This document shows positions 6,373-7,264 of a stretch of 7,264 bases of DNA, one piece after another. The position numbers and the translations under genes are program-made. Under the pieces are notes generated by a model, which searched no databases, was not told where the DNA came from, and saw only the letters and a list, made by a program, of their open reading frames with translations. Origin of the DNA: an uncultured Bacteroidales bacterium (GTDB lineage Bacteria > Bacteroidota > Bacteroidia > Bacteroidales > UBA932); contig CAMGTS010000061.1 in assembly GCA_946062035.1 (NCBI GenBank), forward strand, positions 1 to 7,264, written 5' to 3'. How positions within the stretch are numbered: position 1 is the first letter of the stretch; each line of letters starts with the position of its first letter.

Positions 6373-7264
6373 TATCGTACCCCTCCGTTATCTTTTAATG
6401 CAAACGCCTCCTGAACAATTTCCCTGTCGTCCAAATGGTGTTTGACGGTTCCTATAATCTGATAATCTTCGTGCCCTTTTCCTGCTATCAGTATCACTGA
6501 GTCTGGAACGGCTTTCAATATGGCCTCTCTGATCGCCTCGCTTCTGTCCGGAACGAACTTGGTTCTCTCCCTTGCGTCGTAGTCAATACCGGCCTTGATA
6601 TCTTCTATAATCGATATAGGGTCTTCCGTTCTCGGATTGTCGCTCGTCACATAGATTTTAGTCGCATATTTAGCCGCAATCGCCCCCATCTCAGGTCTTT
6701 TGGTCTTATCCCTGTCGCCTCCGCATCCGAATACGCATATCAGATCTCCCTTTGGTTTGAGTTCCTTAAGGGTCTTCAGGACATTCTCCAATGCGTCAGG
6801 GGTATGGGCATAGTCTACGGCCGCAATGATATTGTCCTTACCGGTGAAATACTGCAATCTTCCGTCAACGGATTTAAGTTCGCTCAGAATCCTTACGACC
6901 TCATCGTGCGGTGCGCCCAAGGTCATGGCTGTCCCGTAGACGGCGGTCAGGTTCGCGGCATTGTATTGTCCGATAAAGTTGCACCATATATCTGTACCAT
7001 TGATATTCAGCATCATGCCGGCAAGGCTCTCTTCCATGATTTTAGTCTTGAAATCCGCCATGTTGCAGCATGAGTAGGTGTAGACTTGCGCCTTTGTATT
7101 TTGCACCATATACGCTCCATTCCTGTCATCGATATTAGTGAGTGCAAAAGCGTCAGCGCCAAGCGTATCGAAGAACTTTTTCTTGCAGTTGCGATAGTTT
7201 TCGAATGTCTTGTGATAGTCCAGGTGGTCGTGCGTAAGGTTGGTGAAGATGCCCCCTGTGAACT
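6372..7264 (-). CDS. murE: UDP-MurNAc-tripeptide synthetase MurE, meso-DAP type (5' end outside the window)
   Basis: MurE is the cytoplasmic ligase that adds the third stem residue to UDP-MurNAc-L-Ala-D-Glu. The frame is open to the right edge; the ATG at 7107-7109 is internal, because family sequence continues upstream as TGGIFTNLTHDHLDYH. About 296 residues are visible, roughly the last 60% of a protein of about 480-490, so the UDP-binding domain and P-loop lie beyond the window. From Met at 7109 the motifs are GQYNAANLTA (47-56), SVDGRLQYF (80-88), VDYAHTPDALENVL (98-111), FGCGGDRDKTKRPEMG (127-142), DNPRTEDP (157-164; DNPR at 6630-6641) and GKGHEDYQ (210-217). DNPR is the known signature of meso-diaminopimelate-adding enzymes; lysine-adding ones differ there. 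This implies DAP-type peptidoglycan. The stop overlaps the mraY start by one base. All visible motifs are intact. The upstream neighbours (ftsI, ftsL, rsmH/mraW) would be expected beyond the right edge. Confidence 0.97.
   Translation of the reverse strand, partial: FTGGIFTNLTHDHLDYHKTFENYRNCKKKFFDTLGADAFALTNIDDRNGAYMVQNTKAQVYTYSCCNMADFKTKIMEESLAGMMLNINGTDIWCNFIGQYNAANLTAVYGTAMTLGAPHDEVVRILSELKSVDGRLQYFTGKDNIIAAVDYAHTPDALENVLKTLKELKPKGDLICVFGCGGDRDKTKRPEMGAIAAKYATKIYVTSDNPRTEDPISIIEDIKAGIDYDARERTKFVPDRSEAIREAILKAVPDSVILIAGKGHEDYQIIGTVKHHLDDREIVQEAFALKDNGGVR
6380..6386 (-). promoter_or_regulatory. Shine-Dalgarno-like sequence for mraY
   Basis: GGAGGGG on the minus strand lies seven bases before the mraY ATG, within the last codons of murE (which end NGGVR). 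The position and spacing are those of a strong ribosome binding site, and with the TAATG overlap it suggests efficient restart after murE. It may be partly an accident of the Gly-Gly-Val codons, since Bacteroidota use such sites less than other bacteria. Confidence 0.45.

Larger units (their letters stand above)
323..7264 (-). other. dcw cluster operon segment, murE-mraY-murD-ftsW-murG-murC
   Basis: Six genes run in the same direction with junctions of -1, 26, 2, 11 and 2 nt, using the starts chosen here. No gap is large enough for a separate promoter or an intrinsic terminator, and no hairpin followed by a T run was seen in any gap, so one polycistronic message is the likely arrangement. The gene order matches the Bacteroidota dcw cluster, which would continue with ftsQ, ftsA and ftsZ after murC; here it is cut at 323. 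murF does not lie between murE and mraY, as it does in E. coli. Confidence 0.85.

Noticed and set aside
1..7264. CRISPR arrays, tRNA or rRNA genes, insertion sequences, attachment sites or a new defence or biosynthetic system
   Set aside because: Nearly every base is accounted for by seven recognised coding regions. I saw no repeated units, RNA gene signatures or transposase-like sequence, and nothing at the junction resembling a mobile element end.

Overview
The window holds two pieces of DNA that do not belong together. Positions 323-7264, about 95% of it, are a segment of a division and cell wall (dcw) cluster read entirely on the minus strand. Positions 1-322 are the 3' part of an AT-rich ABC exporter gene on the plus strand. 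The two are fused at about 320-324, and both genes at that point (the ABC gene and murC) lose their 3' ends at the same base.

In transcription order (right to left), the dcw segment reads murE (5' end outside the window), mraY, murD, ftsW, murG, murC (3' end cut off at the junction). This order is the usual one in Bacteroidota. A Bacteroidota, probably Bacteroidales-like, source is also suggested by the long MraY (428 residues) with its extra segment of about 60 residues, by family-typical stretches in FtsW, MurC and MurD, and by a DNPR motif in MurE that points to meso-diaminopimelate peptidoglycan. This placement rests on remembered family features, not on a search. The genes are packed as one operon: murE and mraY overlap by one base (TAATG), and the other gaps are 26, 2, 11 and 2 nt. 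I saw no promoter or terminator inside, and no stretch over 300 bases lacks a gene.

The genes form one pathway. MurC, MurD and MurE add L-Ala, D-Glu and meso-DAP to UDP-MurNAc in the cytoplasm. MraY moves the MurNAc-pentapeptide to undecaprenyl phosphate (lipid I), and MurG adds GlcNAc (lipid II). FtsW polymerises lipid II at the division septum. MurF is not in this window. The next expected genes after murC (ftsQ, ftsA, ftsZ) are missing because the contig switches to the ABC gene.

The left piece is about 34% GC by hand count (110 of 322 bases), against about 52% for positions 361-540 in murC. The most economical reading is an assembly chimera between a low-GC organism, possibly a Bacillota, and a Bacteroidota genome; a real rearrangement would break an essential gene. 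I found no undescribed system here. The dcw segment is ordinary, and the junction is the one item that needs attention.
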